From Seriola aureovittata (lineage: Eukaryota > Chordata > Actinopteri > Carangiformes > Carangidae): DNA of 64,000 nucleotides. This document shows positions 47,568 through 61,600 of this stretch, piece after piece. The position numbers were made by a program, and so were the translations under genes. Numbering within the stretch: the first letter of the stretch is position 1; each line of letters opens with the position of its first letter. The notes beneath the pieces were generated by a model, which was given only the letters and a program-made list of their open reading frames with translations, was not told where the DNA came from and made no database searches. The DNA is taken from assembly GCF_021018895.1 (NCBI RefSeq), contig NC_079375.1, positions 14,646,992 to 14,710,991 of the forward strand, read 5' to 3'.

Positions 47568-48559
47568 CACTATAATTTAAACAGCATGTCTTGCATATTA
47601 GCATTTAATATGTACATACATATATAAAATGTTCACCTGTCCAATTACAATAATTTTACTATCAAAACTGAATGTCAGGGATGGTTTTGAATTCTGTTCT
47701 TCAGAGGACTCTATGGAGTTGAGTTGTCCCCCTAGTGGCTGGGTTTGGACCCATGTCAGCTGATGATCAAATCAGCAAGTCAGTGGTGAATTTACTGACT
47801 TGCCTTTGGTGACTGATGCCAACTCTCATGACTCCAACTACATAGTCTAATAATATGTAATAGAATTTATGAGCTTGGCATCCCCCTGTTTATCATAATG
47901 TGTGGTTGTGTTTATATGTGTATTGTGACATTTCTTTTTGTCCTATTTGAAATAATGTATTAAATGCTGCCATAGAAATAGTGCCAAGATTGAAATAAGT
48001 TGCAGTATAGTGGATACTACACCAAACCTATTTGTTGTTGTCATTGCTAATAAGTGCCTGTCTGTTCATGTGTTCATTCAATTTAAGCCAGTAAAAATTT
48101 CATTTAGTGGCTTCCCAGATTTTTTTTTTCATGACACTTGCTGACCTACTGGAAGCTCCTTGTTTTCTCTATATTTATAGGTGGATACCTGCAATGGAAT
48201 GCACTTCAGCAAATAGTGCCATGGTTGATACAGAGAGCCCTGATTAGAGGAGACTGTATGCTTTATTCACTTTGGCTGTATTCCCATGCAAACAATGAAT
48301 AACTCTCAGAATGTGGAAGAAACATTGGTCAAATTTATTTGGCCAGTGATATCAGTCTAAATTTTTACTCCTTCGTCCAAAAATAGCAAGATTTATACCT
48401 CATGTGGCGATCTTCATAACAATACTATGCTGTGTGCCCTTATTTTGGCAATCTGCTTTTACTGCAAATTTTACAGTGCTTTCATAAAATTCAAGGCATT
48501 AAAATTAAATCAGCAGATATTTTTCTTCCTATACTTGATGATTTTTCAAAATCCAATCT

Positions 48560-48850
48560 GGTTGATTCACAGCAGCTCACAATGGACGACCTGGACAGGT
48601 CACTAGTCTATCATAGCACTAACACATGTAGACAAACAACCACATTACCACACACCTATAGGCAATTTGGAGTCTCCAATTAACCTGCATTTCTGGACAG
48701 TGAGTGAGGAAACACAACACCTGGAGGAAATGACAGAGATACAGAATTCAAATGGCTGTATTCAAATCCAGGAGACCAACTCCATAACAATAATTGTTTG
48801 TATAGCACTTTTCAGTGTCACAAGGTATTTCACAGATACAAAACTAGGAG
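48560..48850. repeat. Interspersed repeat fragment, same family as 47147-47330
   Basis: Contains GGACGACCTGGACAGGTCAC, AGTCTATCATAGC, CCTATAGGCAATTTGGAGTC and CCAATTAACCTGCATTTCTG, the upstream part of the same teleost repeat phrase, followed by a TTGTATAGCACTTTTCAG tail seen in many fish repeats. Diverged and non-coding. Confidence 0.6.
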
Positions 48851-49830
48851 GTATAAAGCATGACCCAAAACTAAAAGTGTATCTTGTCTTTATCCAGCCA
48901 TACTTCTTTCCATGCTGACACACTGACAACAAATTAAGATATATCTCACACTATGACCTCCGTTTACACATTTCAAGAGGTGCTATGACATTGTCTTGCC
49001 ATCTGCTCTGGGCAGAGATGCCATTAATAGAAAATTGTCCCTACACATTTTTCATATGATGCAAACTCTTGTTTTCATTTGCATTCATCTGAAAATGTGA
49101 AGATTCTCCATGCTGTTATAATTGGAAAAAAGCCATGGAGAAAGTTGTGAAGGGCTGAAAAAATGTACAAAACTTGATTTGTTGGGTGCTCATAAATCCA
49201 AATTAAGGGACATACTGTATAAAATAATAAACTGCAGAGCTTATAATCTTTCACATTTTAGTATTGATATAGTATGATTCTTTTCAGCTAAAACATAACA
49301 GAATTCACAAAAAAATAAATCATTCAAAATGGTTGTCGTCTTGATTCCTTCATCATCTAATTCAGCGTCTGGGACCACAGATGGAATTGGGTCTGTGGTG
49401 TGATCTATACTTGCACAGAAAAACAAGTTGCCACATAAGGAACACAGCACCAGATGGCAGAAAGAACTAGCTGGTTTTGACTGGTGCTGATTGCCTTGTG
49501 CCTTACGTCAGGCTGAGCCAATGCAAAAGTAAAAGGTGAGAAAGCAGATGAACATGCCAAGCATGTGTAGCCCCAAAAACAATTATGATGCACATATGTT
49601 TAGACTCCCATGCCACATCCTCTTCCACTCACACATTCATGTGGGATGAAATAATATATATATGACAAATCAAAGGAAAAGCCTGAATAAATGAGTGGAG
49701 AAACATAACAAAGGTAGATGCTTCCACACAGGTGCACTGTATGGTACAACTGATCAATTAACATCAAACCATGCTCTGTGGCATATATAAAAATGCTAAG
49801 CAGGCCCAACTGATTCTGATTTTTTATTCC

Positions 49831-50480
49831 GTCGACAGTTACATAGACGGGGATATTATAGTAGAGTTGCAGTGCATAAACCCTTCATTACAAAGAGGGA
49901 TGCACATTTGAGAGTTAAGTGGTGCAAAAACTATAGGCACTGGTCTATAGAGATGTGAAAAAGGTGATATGGTCAAAGGAATAATCCTTCACCATATTCT
50001 CCAAAAGTGGGCGAGTGCATGTGTGGTGTACACCAAGAGAATGGTATAGGCCTGAATGCTTGACCCGTACAATGAGGGGCTCTGTTATGTTGTGGGGGGC
50101 ATTTTGCTGGCATGGTTTGGGTCCATTTGTCCCCCCTCAGAGGGAAGGTGCACTGCAAATCAATAAGTTGTCCTGAATAATCACTTTTATCCTATGATGA
50201 AATATTTCCATCCCGATGAGCGTGATCTCTTCCAGGATAACAATTAACAGGTCCATAGGGCACGAGGAGTTGCTGAATGGTTTGATGAATATGAAAATTA
50301 TGTGAATCATATGCTATGGCCTTCACAGTGAGATCTATACCTAACTGAACAGCTATGGGAGACAGCGCTCTCCACCACTATCATCAAAACACCAAATGAC
50401 AGAATATCTTTTGGAAGAATGGTGTTCATCCCCCCAGTGGAGATCCAGTGACTTGCAGATATGTGAGGAAATGGTCCTAT
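49831..50480 (+). mobile_element. Decayed Tc1-like transposon (transposase relic)
   Basis: Plus-strand frames show VMLWGAFCWHGLGPFVP at about 50084-50134, then DLFQDNN, an in-frame stop, and VHRARGVAEWFDEYENYVNH and MLWPSQ, followed by EQLWE and [11 protein letters not shown]. This is the DDE transposase order of Tc1-like elements. At least one stop and a D-to-N change at the second catalytic aspartate position (QDD to QDN) make it inactive. Terminal repeats were not located. Confidence 0.8.
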
Positions 50481-51328
50481 CTGAGGTTTAGCCTGCTTTT
50501 AAGTTTTATTCGGTCACACTCATAACAAAATCACAAAATGATGCAAAATTGAAGTAAAAATCATGTCATATGTATGAAATAATTATAGTATTGCTGTTGC
50601 TTCAAATAATTCAGTATTTCCACATTTTATGTCATTAAAGCTTATAGAAACAGAAATAATACACCTACTGATGTATGAAAAGAACTCCTTTTTAGTAAAT
50701 GCACCGTTTGACACACTGTCAGACTGAAGTTAACAATAAGATACTGTGCATAACATGACTTCTGTATAGTCATTTCATTTCCTGTACTACTAGCAAAGCC
50801 TGGCCCGACATCCCAATTCACGGCAATACAAATTATATGTTGGACTCTGAGATTCTGAAATAACTGACTTAAATTATAGGGTTAGTGGTATAATCAGTGT
50901 TATCATTGGTCAATAAATAATTTATAGAGATTGAGCATGTAGTAGGAGAAAGAAGTGTACAGTCCCACAGGATAAAACAGTCTGCAGTCTTCCTCCCACT
51001 CTTACATCAAGTGGTGCTATTTCCACAGTAACAGCAGTTTAAACTACGTCAATGGTACAGAGCCAGAGACAAGAGGGAGATGATGTGGGATAGTTTCACT
51101 TCTGGCTAGAGATATTAGCAGCACTATGGGATGGACTGCTGCCAGCTTTCTCTCCATTATTTTAAATTTCAGTGGTTCTCATATTTGAGGAAAAATGTAC
51201 ATGTAGCTGACAGTTTATCAGAAACAGTAGATGTACTGTATCTTTTCAGAGTTTGAGTGATCGCAAGTAAAAAAATCGCTAATTAAGGATTTTTAGGAAT
51301 TAGAAACATGAACTCATGCTTCTTGACT

Positions 51329-51742
51329 TCACTGTTTCATTGTTGATACCATCAGACACATGAGGACAGCAATGACGAAAACACAAACATTAATCAAGAT
51401 TGGAGCGTCATGGAGGCACTCAAACCTAGATAATCTAATTAAAGACAGTTCAAGATTATGTGGCTTCCTTGCCTGCCTAATTGCTTGAATTACAGTACTG
51501 ACGCTTGCCAAGAAATTTAGAGTAATGTTACAGATTTTCAAAAACATTTTTGAATTTCCAAAGTACAAGATCGATGGCAGAGGGCAAAGATGATGAGAAT
51601 TTTTCTCAACTGAGCAACTTTGAGTTTGAGTCACATGCTGCTGTTCAGAAAAATACCATAATGGCACTTGACTGTATGACACACCAAACAATGTTTCTCC
51701 CCTAACACACCCCAACAATACTGTAAAAAGAACTATGATCAT
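51329..51742 (-). other. Unassigned 137-codon open frame with signal-like start
   Basis: Begins MIIVLFTVLLGCVRGETLFG, which resembles a signal peptide with a possible cleavage after RG, and ends with a hydrophobic helix (INVCVFVIAVLMCLMVSTMK) like a C-terminal membrane anchor. I recognise no family. It stands alone in repeat-rich intergenic DNA without splice signals or a promoter I can point to. Possibly a relic; possibly chance in AT-rich DNA. Confidence 0.2.
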
Positions 51743-52304
51743 TATTAAAGTGCCTGAAGGACATCAACTAGAACATCTCGATTAGCTTTCCATCCTTAAT
51801 TGTGTTCCATATAACATTCTTTCAGTACATCACTTCTGGCTGTAAAAGCATAACAGAAAACTTTGGAATGTGAATAGCTCAACAAATTAAATCAACAGGG
51901 AGATGAGCAAACTGACTATTTCAAAGCAATGGCAGCAGATTTCAAAAAACAGATTTTAGAACAGAAAATTTCAAAAGATATCAGGATCCCAGCAGCTTTG
52001 ACTATGTTTCATTCACACACTAAAAATTGTCTCCATTAGCATCCACTTTCTTGTGATGGGCCACCATACTGGTAGAGAAGTTACTTGGTACTTTTTTAAT
52101 AGGAACAACCACAGACCATTAGCATTCTTTCTCTCATACCTACTGTCTTGATGTCATTTGTCAGCGTTTCTGTAATTTTGAAAGTCATTGTACAAGTAAA
52201 TCAGCAGTTTTTATCTGATGGTCTTCAAAAAAGACTTGTGATGCTTCAGTGGCACGTAAAAACATTGATTATTCTCACATTTTTCTCAAGTAGATGCTGT
52301 ATGA

Positions 52305-52468
52305 TAAAGTACCAGTGTGTAAGATGTAGTGGCATCTAGCAGTGAGGTTGCAGATTGTGAGTTCCCTTATTAGTTTCAGGTGATTATACACTAATGAAAA
52401 CATTATTATGAATATTATATTCCATTTCTGCCATTACACCCCCCAAATCTTACACACCTGTCCTTTAA
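52305..52468. mobile_element. Short TIR element (MITE), about 164 bp
   Basis: The left end TAAAGTACCAGTGTGTAAGA and the inverted right end TTAAAGGACAGGTGTGTAAG are matching terminal repeats. Inside is TAGTGGCATCTAGCAGTGAG, a phrase I recognise from a very common teleost repeat. No coding capacity. Confidence 0.65.
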
Positions 52469-52811
52469 ATGTAGAGTTGGCCTGAAAACCAAAAAGGATT
52501 ATAAAAATATTTCTCCGCCTCATACTCCTGGAACAAAAACTATAAAAAAACAATTCACCATATTTTATATTGACATTTCATATATTTCATATAGTCCACC
52601 AAAGCTACCTGCTGCCTTTGATTGAAAATGTTGAGCATTTTACTGAAGATGAAACACTTGTAGTACTGCCCATTCTCTGTCAAGTGGGCACTAATGTGTC
52701 CCCCATTCAACAAAAAATAACTGTCAATACTGTTTGTACTATTCAACATTGCCTAATAAAGGCCCCCAGACCGATGCTACTTGTTATTGACAGTTCTTTA
52801 TGCTTTTCATA

Positions 52812-53233
52812 CATCAGCAACTCTCCATCCCACAGCCAATCAGTCGGAAGTGATGCAGTCACTTCATCCTGTGGGCATGGAGGGATCAAGCACAAAAATG
52901 ACACCCAGGGCTGTAGAGTAAATATGGGCTAATGTTTTTTGTGAGAATAAGAAAATTTTTCTTTGTGTAGGAAGTGTGTAGGACTGCTGTATGTTGTATT
53001 CAGTCCATTGTATTTTAGCATGTGTCTGGGTTACATGCATGACTGTGAACGTGGTATCCCTTTATAGAATTTGGAGCCTGGGCTGCTTCTGTCTGTGAAC
53101 ACGCTTCTTCCCACAAACAGTTTGTCAGTGACGTGTAGGCGGGTGTCAGTACTCCTATATGAAAACATTCTGCCACAAATGTGACGTATGCCACAGATGG
53201 CGTCTCTTCTACATTCTAGCTGTTGCCCACCGT
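52812..53233 (+). repeat. Diverged direct repeat, copy 1
   Basis: Ordered shared blocks with 54155-54605: CATCAGCAA, CAGTCGGAAGTGAT, AGTCCATT, CTGTGAACAC, TCAGTGACGTGTAGGCGGGT, TGACGTATGCCACAGAT. Non-coding and clearly diverged. Confidence 0.7.
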
Positions 53234-54154
53234 CACCAAACGACTGCCAATGAGAAACTGCATCAGCCAGGGTATTAAAAAAAAAGAAAGAAGAGATCTC
53301 AATTTCAATGGCACTTACATGATTAAATAAAGGTTTATATGTATAATTCAAGAGTGAATTTAGAAAAATCTAATGGTTATTAGTTTGAAGAGTTAAGTAG
53401 AGAAATTCTGTGGATAAATTAATGTCATCTGCCACAGAAAAAAGAAAGCAGTAAAGAGTCACAAAGTGATGTTACAAGGAACTAAACCGTTTGATCTTCA
53501 ACGTTCACTGATGCTGAGTTTTTTTTTTTTTGTGATACTTTTGTCACAAAAAAATTACATTTCCTGTATGACCTCCGACGACAGAATGTCCATAGTCCTT
53601 TTATGGCTCAATTCCTGCCATTGATCAGTGGATTTTTGATGATACTGTGCAGATCAGAATTATCTGCACGTCAAGAATCTGTGAAAATCCCACTCTAAAT
53701 GTGGTAGACCGAAACTTAAGAAATGAGTCAGCAGGCTGCAAGCACGTCACACCTCGAACTGTGTTACTGATGATGGGGATGATGATAAGACGTGTGCTAT
53801 TTCAATGCATTTTCAAATGAAGTGGGTAAGGTAAATTCTTATCAAAATGAAATGCTTTCGATCACTTAGTCCACTAAAATACTTCTTACTCAACTACCTC
53901 AGATTTGCTCAGGTATAAAAAGTCTTTTTCCATTTCCGGTATCTAAACATTGATAACTAAGAGTCTGTTTGGATCAAAACTAACTATTTATATTCAATTT
54001 TTTGTCCAATTGATTTTATACAAAATCATTGCCAGATTTTTCTAAGGGGGAACTGATGCACTGATGACGTCACACTGATGCCTCTTTCATTAAACCCAAG
54101 CCTAGGAGAGGAATTGAGTATTTTCAATATTCACACCTGATTACACCTTTCCTG

Positions 54155-54605
54155 CATCAGCAAATCTCCCTCTCCCCACCAACCACCAGTCGGAAGTGAT
54201 TCAGTCCTTCCATCTTTCCACTTGTTGGCTTAGGCAGAAGAGAAAGATAACACTGAATCTCACACCAAAAACTGCTCTGAAAATGTGGGTATATCTACAG
54301 GTGCACTATTGATCTTTGTGATATCCAAATAAAACTTTATATTTTAAATGTGTAGAGAAAGAGAATATTTAGTCCATTATATCTTGGAAGCCTGTGTTTC
54401 CTCAGTATCTGTCAATATAGTATCCTTTAATAGTACTCTGAGCCCAATCTGCCTCCATCTGTGAACACACTCCCTCCCACATGCAATTCGTCAGTGATGT
54501 GTAGGTGGGTGTCCTCTGTAGAAACTCATGGAATTTTCTCTAACCAAACGTGACATATGCCACAGATCAATAGGTATAGTCCGGCCATTGCCAACCACAA
54601 AGTTC
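54155..54605 (+). repeat. Diverged direct repeat, copy 2
   Basis: Second copy of the 52812-53233 unit in the same orientation about 1.35 kb away: CATCAGCAA, CAGTCGGAAGTGAT, AGTCCATT, CTGTGAACAC, TCAGTGATGTGTAGGTGGGT, TGACATATGCCACAGAT. Two copies of one dispersed repeat or an old segmental duplication. Confidence 0.7.
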
Positions 54606-55215
54606 CTGTGCAAGCCCTGTGTGAGTACCAGGTTTTGTGTATGAAATATGAGCTTAAATATGCCTGCAGGTTTCTTTTCATAAGTACCAATGTGATGTGC
54701 AGACCAGATTTTATTCCTATAGCCACTGAAATGCAGATATTCTGGTTATAAATTATCACATAACTTCTGCTCCTTTGGGGAGGTAACAGGAAGCAGCCTC
54801 ACATTTGTACATACATGTATTTAGATAGAGAAAAGATTGTTTTAGATCATTTTGTGTAATTTACAACACAAGCACCTGTGACATCGCATTAGCCTACATG
54901 TGTCAAAAGTTCAGATTCATATTTACTGACATTACCACTATCACAATACCAACAGTCTAGTAACAGCAGACTTCATACACCAACACTCACTACAGCCATG
55001 GTCCTATATTGCCCTCTGCAGGTGTTCAACAGGCACGTTTCAGGTATGCCTCAGACATGGTCTAAATAGATGAAAATGGGTAGATGGATTCAAAGATTGC
55101 TTTGTAAAATACACGAACTGATGAAGAGTTACTTACAAGCCACAGGGCTTTCTCTGCTCAATTATAAATAAAATTGAAGTAAAGAAATACAGAGGTAATA
55201 GAACAATTAATTTGA

Positions 55216-55221
55216 TTTATT
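55216..55221 (-). terminator. slc12a9: Candidate slc12a9 polyadenylation signal
   Basis: AATAAA on the minus strand about 475 nt after the slc12a9 stop codon. Confidence 0.45.
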
Positions 55222-55696
55222 TTTCTATAAACATGAACAATACAATGGTGAAGCTCAGTCTCCATGTGTAAACAGTACTTTAACAAATACAAGAAAAGTT
55301 GAGCAAGAGCATGGGACTAATACTTATACTTTCCGTTATCACCTTTAACCAATGGAGAAAACTGATCCTTTCCTCCTTTCACCCCACAAAATATGCACAT
55401 TATACACTACAGCTCCATCTCCAAGTGATCATTTAACAGCCTAAAGCAATCACTTTCAATATCAGAGGTAAACTTGAGGCCATCAAATTCATTTTTATAG
55501 TGTTTTATCAATATAAAGGGAAACATTAGCTGTAGAAATGCTACATTTGGGTATGACTTTCATATCTCAGTCCAAGATCTGATACTGTGATTGACAGTTT
55601 AAATATCAGGTGAATAAATTGGTAGCAATAGGCATTTCCACCGATGAACAATACAGGATCAGCATTGTTGATAGATTAACAGTTGATAGTAAAATT

Positions 55697-58600
55697 CTAG
55701 AGATCGGTAGTGACCACAGGAGTGACTCCATGAATGAGCAATGTCGGGCCAAGATCTCGACTCAACAGGTCCACCTGGTGCAGGTAGGCAGAGTAACGAT
55801 TTGTGTCTGCTGGTGGGCGTGGCAAGTACAGGAAACGCACAGCAGGTTTAGGGGCTCCATGTCGGTGAATCAGACTGTTGACAGCGCAGATATATTCGTC
55901 TGTAAGCTGAACAGCATTATTGGGGAACGTTTGGATACCATTTTCTTCCTCAGTTTTCTCTTCTCTCTCCATCCTCTCCTCATTCTGTGCAGACTCCACC
56001 AGATTCCCTCCCTCCCTTCCTCCTTGCCTCTGCCAATGCAGTGCTACCACCTGGTCCCAAGCAACCATCTGCACCTGGGCCGATATTCTCAGCTCCTTCA
56101 GCATAACCCTGAGCTTCGTCTCTTCCTCTTCCTGCAAACTGCAACCAGCCTCCACACATAGGAAAAGGCGGAGTCTTGCCTGTTTCCAGGCACGGGTCTC
56201 TTGAAGCACGCAAGCCAGCTGCAGGAGGAACAGTGAGCAGATGTCGACATAGCCACAGCTGTCTGGTCGAAGCAGATTCAGAGGCCACACATCAACGAAT
56301 GGCCCTGTCATGCTTTGCTGGCCTCCAATCTTTCTTCCAGATCCCAAGACCTCCTCTCGGTTAAACTGGTTGAAGTAACGAGCCAGTGTCACATTCTTTC
56401 CCATTTTTACAGCGTCAGCGATCACTGACACATATTCCTCTTTCTGAAGGTCTTTGAGTTCTTCAGCACCCCGCACAATGGAGAAAAAAGGGGGTCGCTG
56501 CTCTCCAGGCTCTTTGCTTGGACTGACTGCATCCAAGCCATGGCCTGTAGACATAAGAATTTTACCTTGGAGGTGGTCTTGAGGGGTGCAGTCATCATAG
56601 AAACCCAAGACAATGGTGTTTGGCCTCATTCCACCTAGATGTGATTAAATGTATCAAATGTGCATTTTGGATAAGAACTAAGGTTTGTAAATATAATCAA
56701 AGTTCATGATGGATAACTAGCATCACTATACAGTAGTGCCTACCAAATCCTGTAATGAAAAGCAGGTTCTGAACTCCGTGTCGGACAGAGTCAGCCAGGG
56801 TAAGGTTGACAAATGCCTTGATGTTCAGATGATCTACTAGAGACAGCCAGGAGTCATAACGGCTCTGCAAAGGATCAGAGGGCAATCCATCTGCAAAGAG
56901 AGAAGAGAACCATTTCATTCCCGTAAGGGTATTTGTTGTTAGGCATCGCTGTTGTTGTTACTTTAAAGCCTTCAAGAGCTTTAAAGCCTACATAGAGTTA
57001 TATACTAAAAATGTCAATTTTGGGTTTGGCACAAATTATATGATTTATCTCTGCCTCCTACCTACAAAAGTCTTACCTAGTAAACCCAGCTTCACATGTC
57101 CCAGTACATAGAGGCCACTCTTCTTCAGGTCATTGATGAAAGTCATGAGACCTGTACAGCTGCGTGGGTTTGCCACCATCAGTAGCACCTGTGGCCTCCA
57201 GAACTTCACATGGTCTTTACGCACATCCAACATCAACAAGTACTTGCGTACCTGAGCAAATGAAAGGTGTGATGAAATAAAGATGTGATGATGTAGTAAT
57301 TAATGTAAACTCGCATAATATTGCTTTATATAAATAAAGATGTTTGTTTGTGACTGTGCACCTGGTGGAATATGAGAGCCTGGCTGATGTACCCCCAGTT
57401 GCTGATGGGACCGAGGTAGTGGATAAGCATCAAGAGCAGCAACATGAAGGCTATGCTGGCAAAGGCATAAATGGCACTGATCAGGAACATCATGATCAAG
57501 CAGCCAAGGATGCCCAATGTGCAGGTATGCCAGGTAAAACAACGGAATGAGGGCCTACATTTAAAAAAAAAAAAAAAAAAAGAAGAAGAGAAAGAAGAAG
57601 AAAATAACAGAATATGGAATGAAAATGACTTTGTTTTTGTAAATTCAGAACAGGACTTCAGAACACTACAATTTACACCTACACTTTACCTGAAGTTTGG
57701 TGCAGAAGCCCATTCTAGAGCCAAACAGGCCAAGTTCACAGCAGCATAGACCAACAAGAAGAAGATGGTTACAATACCAGCTATAGTGTTCAATTTACCA
57801 GCGAACAGCACCACCTAGTGGCAGGAATAAAGAACATTAATTTTGCTTACACAATATTCAAAGCACTGCTTAAATAAAAGCTACTAAGATTTGCCAAAAT
57901 CATTTTAGTACAAGAATATTTATTGCAATATTTTCTATATTTAGCTGCTTAGATCTCATTCATATTTGAATGTTTTAAACACTGACAACAATTGAAATAT
58001 GTAATAAACCTAACAACAACAAGAGTTAGCAGGCTTTGGTACACACATAAGTGTAACTGAGAACAACGTAAACAAACAATATGGCTTCTTATATCAAGAC
58101 TACACAAGAAGCGTCAGACCCCTGAATGTCCCTTGACCCTAATATGAACCACAATGATAAACAGCCCAACTGGTTTAAATTACACCTATACTATATATCC
58201 ATGATTTTGATGAAAAGTATAAGAAACATAAAATGTGGCAAACCTTGTTATCTAGCTAATATGCTGACACCAAATACCATGATAGTGAAATGAAGAGTTC
58301 ACTTACTAGTGTAATAGGACAGTCCCCTGCTCTGTCTCCCTGGCAAACCTTTCAAGCTTTTAATGCTCTTCATTTGACAAATGTTCGGCCAATCCGAAAC
58401 CAAGAATGATGATGCAATTTTTTTTTTACTCTGCTGAGTGGTAGGGGGAAGGAACAGACAATTCAGATCTGACATCTATTTAGATGGTCAGCTGCTGATT
58501 TATCTGCCTCCAAGCTCCAAAAAGCAGTCAGGCAATATAAGGTAAAATGTAAATGGTTTTGCAACTCCAGCAACTGCGCATTATACAATTTGAGCAAGAA

Positions 58601-61600
58601 TATTCAGATTTTCTCCACTTCATCTTCACCACTACTGAAATGCATTCCTATTCCTATATCTTTTACAAATTAAAAATCAGAAAGCAAAAGGGACAGTGCA
58701 AGTAAAGACAAACATTTAGGGTGTAATAGTCAATAGCTTTTCATATTCATCTGTTGTTTAACACCAATTTAATTTTGTCTTTGTGCCATTTACTGTTCAG
58801 GGTGGCTAAACAGTCATTTCACAAGACAACCTTTTGAACTACGTCACTAATCTAACATGTGAAAGAGCAATATGAACAGGATGGGGTTGAGGGTAAGGGA
58901 AGTGACTGTTAAGCAGAGCTCAAGCAGAGTCACTCTAATCTTAAAGCACACAGGAAAATTGTTACAACTCCTTGTATAAAGTAGAAATTATCCTACCTGT
59001 ACAAGCAACCAGGAGACAAGCACCGAGGCCCAGGGGTTCCCACTTCGAGATGTTTTCCTCGCCAGAGCCAGGACACCACCTGTAGAGATTTATAACATTA
59101 ACAAAAGCAAAGTCACTCTCTGTCTGTTATTGCTAATGGTCCTAAATCAGATAAACAACTGAGTCATCCTGCACTTGTCCTTAAGCCAAATACACAATGA
59201 GAGAATTTTTTTCTTCTGAGAAAGTCATCACTGTAAGCCATCTGTTGTCAATCGATGCTTTCCAATTTAACATGCCTCCACTAGGAAAACGAAACATGAT
59301 ATAATTAATAACAAGTCACTTTCTCACATTCGAGATGGAGGCCTCTTTCAACAGATGGACGATTATTAAAATGTTGACTCAGCTTTGTAGAAGACCAGCT
59401 GGAATTGGATATGCTTTCATATACTCTGGATCAACTATTTAGCCCCAATCATAACCTAAACAAGCAAGTTTAGTAATTAAATCCCTCGCACTACAGAAAT
59501 GGTCAAAGACCACATCAGCTAACACCCCACTGCCAATTAACAAAAATGTATTTGCTGCGCCATAGCACACAGCTCTTAATATTAGGGACAACAGGTAATG
59601 AAAATTACAAATATTGACATGGACATGATCTAGAATCTCACCAAACAGGTTGTCTTTAGAGAGAGCATATAAGATCCTGGAGGCTCCTATCAGGTTACTC
59701 ATAGCAGCAGACATAGTGGAGGAGTAAATCCCGACTGTGACCAGGGGCGGCCAAATATTGATGTCTCCCAGGAAACTGTAGTCTCTTTGGAGTAGGCGAC
59801 TAAGAATGATGGATAAACTCCAAATATGAAATGAGTCAACAATGTACAAAATAATTGATTCAGCACATTAACTGTGTTAATAATGCAACATCACTTTAAA
59901 ATCAATTAACATGTGTGCAAACAAAATAAAATCTAACTACAACTACAATATTCTACCTCCGAAAAAGACATCAAAATATGTAAAAGGAAAAAGTGCTTGA
60001 AAGTAGTAACTTCTTTTGTTTAATCATCCATTAAATAAGTGACCACAGTATTTGAGGATCACATTTTCACAATGACTTTCGTAATCAGACACTATGGCAC
60101 CTACAGAACATTGTGTGTTACATTTCATTTTATGTGTGCTAGTTTTATTTAAGTGTGTCTGAATTTGTGTGTCTAACCGGTCACAGGACCACGCAGCCAT
60201 CACACTAAGCATATTGTACGTGATGAAAGTTATAAGCACAGCTGCAAGCGTTCCTCTTGGGATGGAATAACTTGGATTTTTCAGGTCACCTGCAAAACAC
60301 AAAGTTCCCTCTTAAAAAAAACAAAAACAACCAAATCTGTTGACACCTTATTGAAGTTCTGTTAAAGTTAAGCCATCCTGAGATAAATTTACCATATACT
60401 GTGTCTTAAAATCGAAAAACTGGAACCAACAAAAGCTATGGGTTCCGTTCTGTCTTGAACTTGCACACAGCAAGAAAAAAAATGACCATTTACTTGTCCT
60501 TCCACAATTTATTTATTGGAAGTTATTTTAAACATAATATTACCTGACATGTTGGAGCCTGCCATGATTCCAGTGCAGCCATTGAACATGACAGCAAACA
60601 CTGTGGCAAAACTCATCATGGCACCAGTGGTGTAGTCTACTGTGTAACTGGCTAGAAGGAGCAACAGGAGGCTTGATCATTATATTTGAGGGTTCATGTG
60701 TACAAACAAAGATCTGCAGCACATTAGATCAATTCATTTTCATGCGGTCTGCTTGAGCAGGTCAAAGTTTTTTTCTACAGGTCCAACATTGTTTAAAAAG
60801 ATTTAAAAGCCTATAAAATTCACATCCATTTGACAACATAACAGCAACATGTCCAACACTTACGCAATAGGTTGTCCTCCAAGGTGTGGAGCCGGAAACC
60901 AGTATAATTGGTGATGCTTAGACTGGTCCTGTTAAAAACAGAGGTATCTGGCAGAATCACCACAACAGGCCCCACAATGAAGAAACTGATGAAAATGGAA
61001 GCCAGGACTGTCGTGACTATGATGAAAATGATAAAGGTGGCTTTGGCATAGATGTGGGCTCCCACCTGTGATGACAAACATGGTCAATTAAGGAATTAGT
61101 GGCAGATTACATGTCTACATATATGATATTTTGTCCCCCTTGCAAAAGGAGGGCAACATCCGTTTTTCTATGACCTGTGTGTTCATCCATTAAACTTCTT
61201 GGTTCAGAGCAAGATATGAAATACAGACAGCAATAAAATTCTATTTGACATTTATGGACCAGTGATGATTAATAAAGATTTGTTGAACCTCTGACTTTTA
61301 CCTTTGCACCACTTTGAAGTCCAGGTTCTCCCTTGATTGTCAATTTGGCACTTTATGGTCTTGGCAATAAAATTTGCTCATGGATATCCATGGTCCTTAG
61401 AGGACAAACTATAATGTTCATGGTGACCACCATTTGGCCAAAAGATCCAATTGTACATTACATATATGCATTTCAACTTTTATTATTTTAATGCTCCCCT
61501 GTCCTTTGCTTTAAATTGCAGTCAGGAAAAAACTCTAAATTTGCATTATGTTTGATCTAAATCTTTAAACTGGCGAATAAGATGTCAAATCTATCCAACA

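Larger units (their letters stand above)
46860..55215. other. Intergenic region between per2 promoter and slc12a9 3' end
   Basis: More than 8 kb with no supported gene. It is AT-rich and packed with repeat relics listed separately: AT microsatellite, L2-like fragments, a decayed Tc1 transposase, a TIR element and a pair of diverged duplicates. One 137-codon open frame (51329-51742) is unexplained. Confidence 0.6.

Noticed and set aside
55610..56161. 183-codon plus-strand frame
   Set aside because: Antisense shadow of the slc12a9 last exon.
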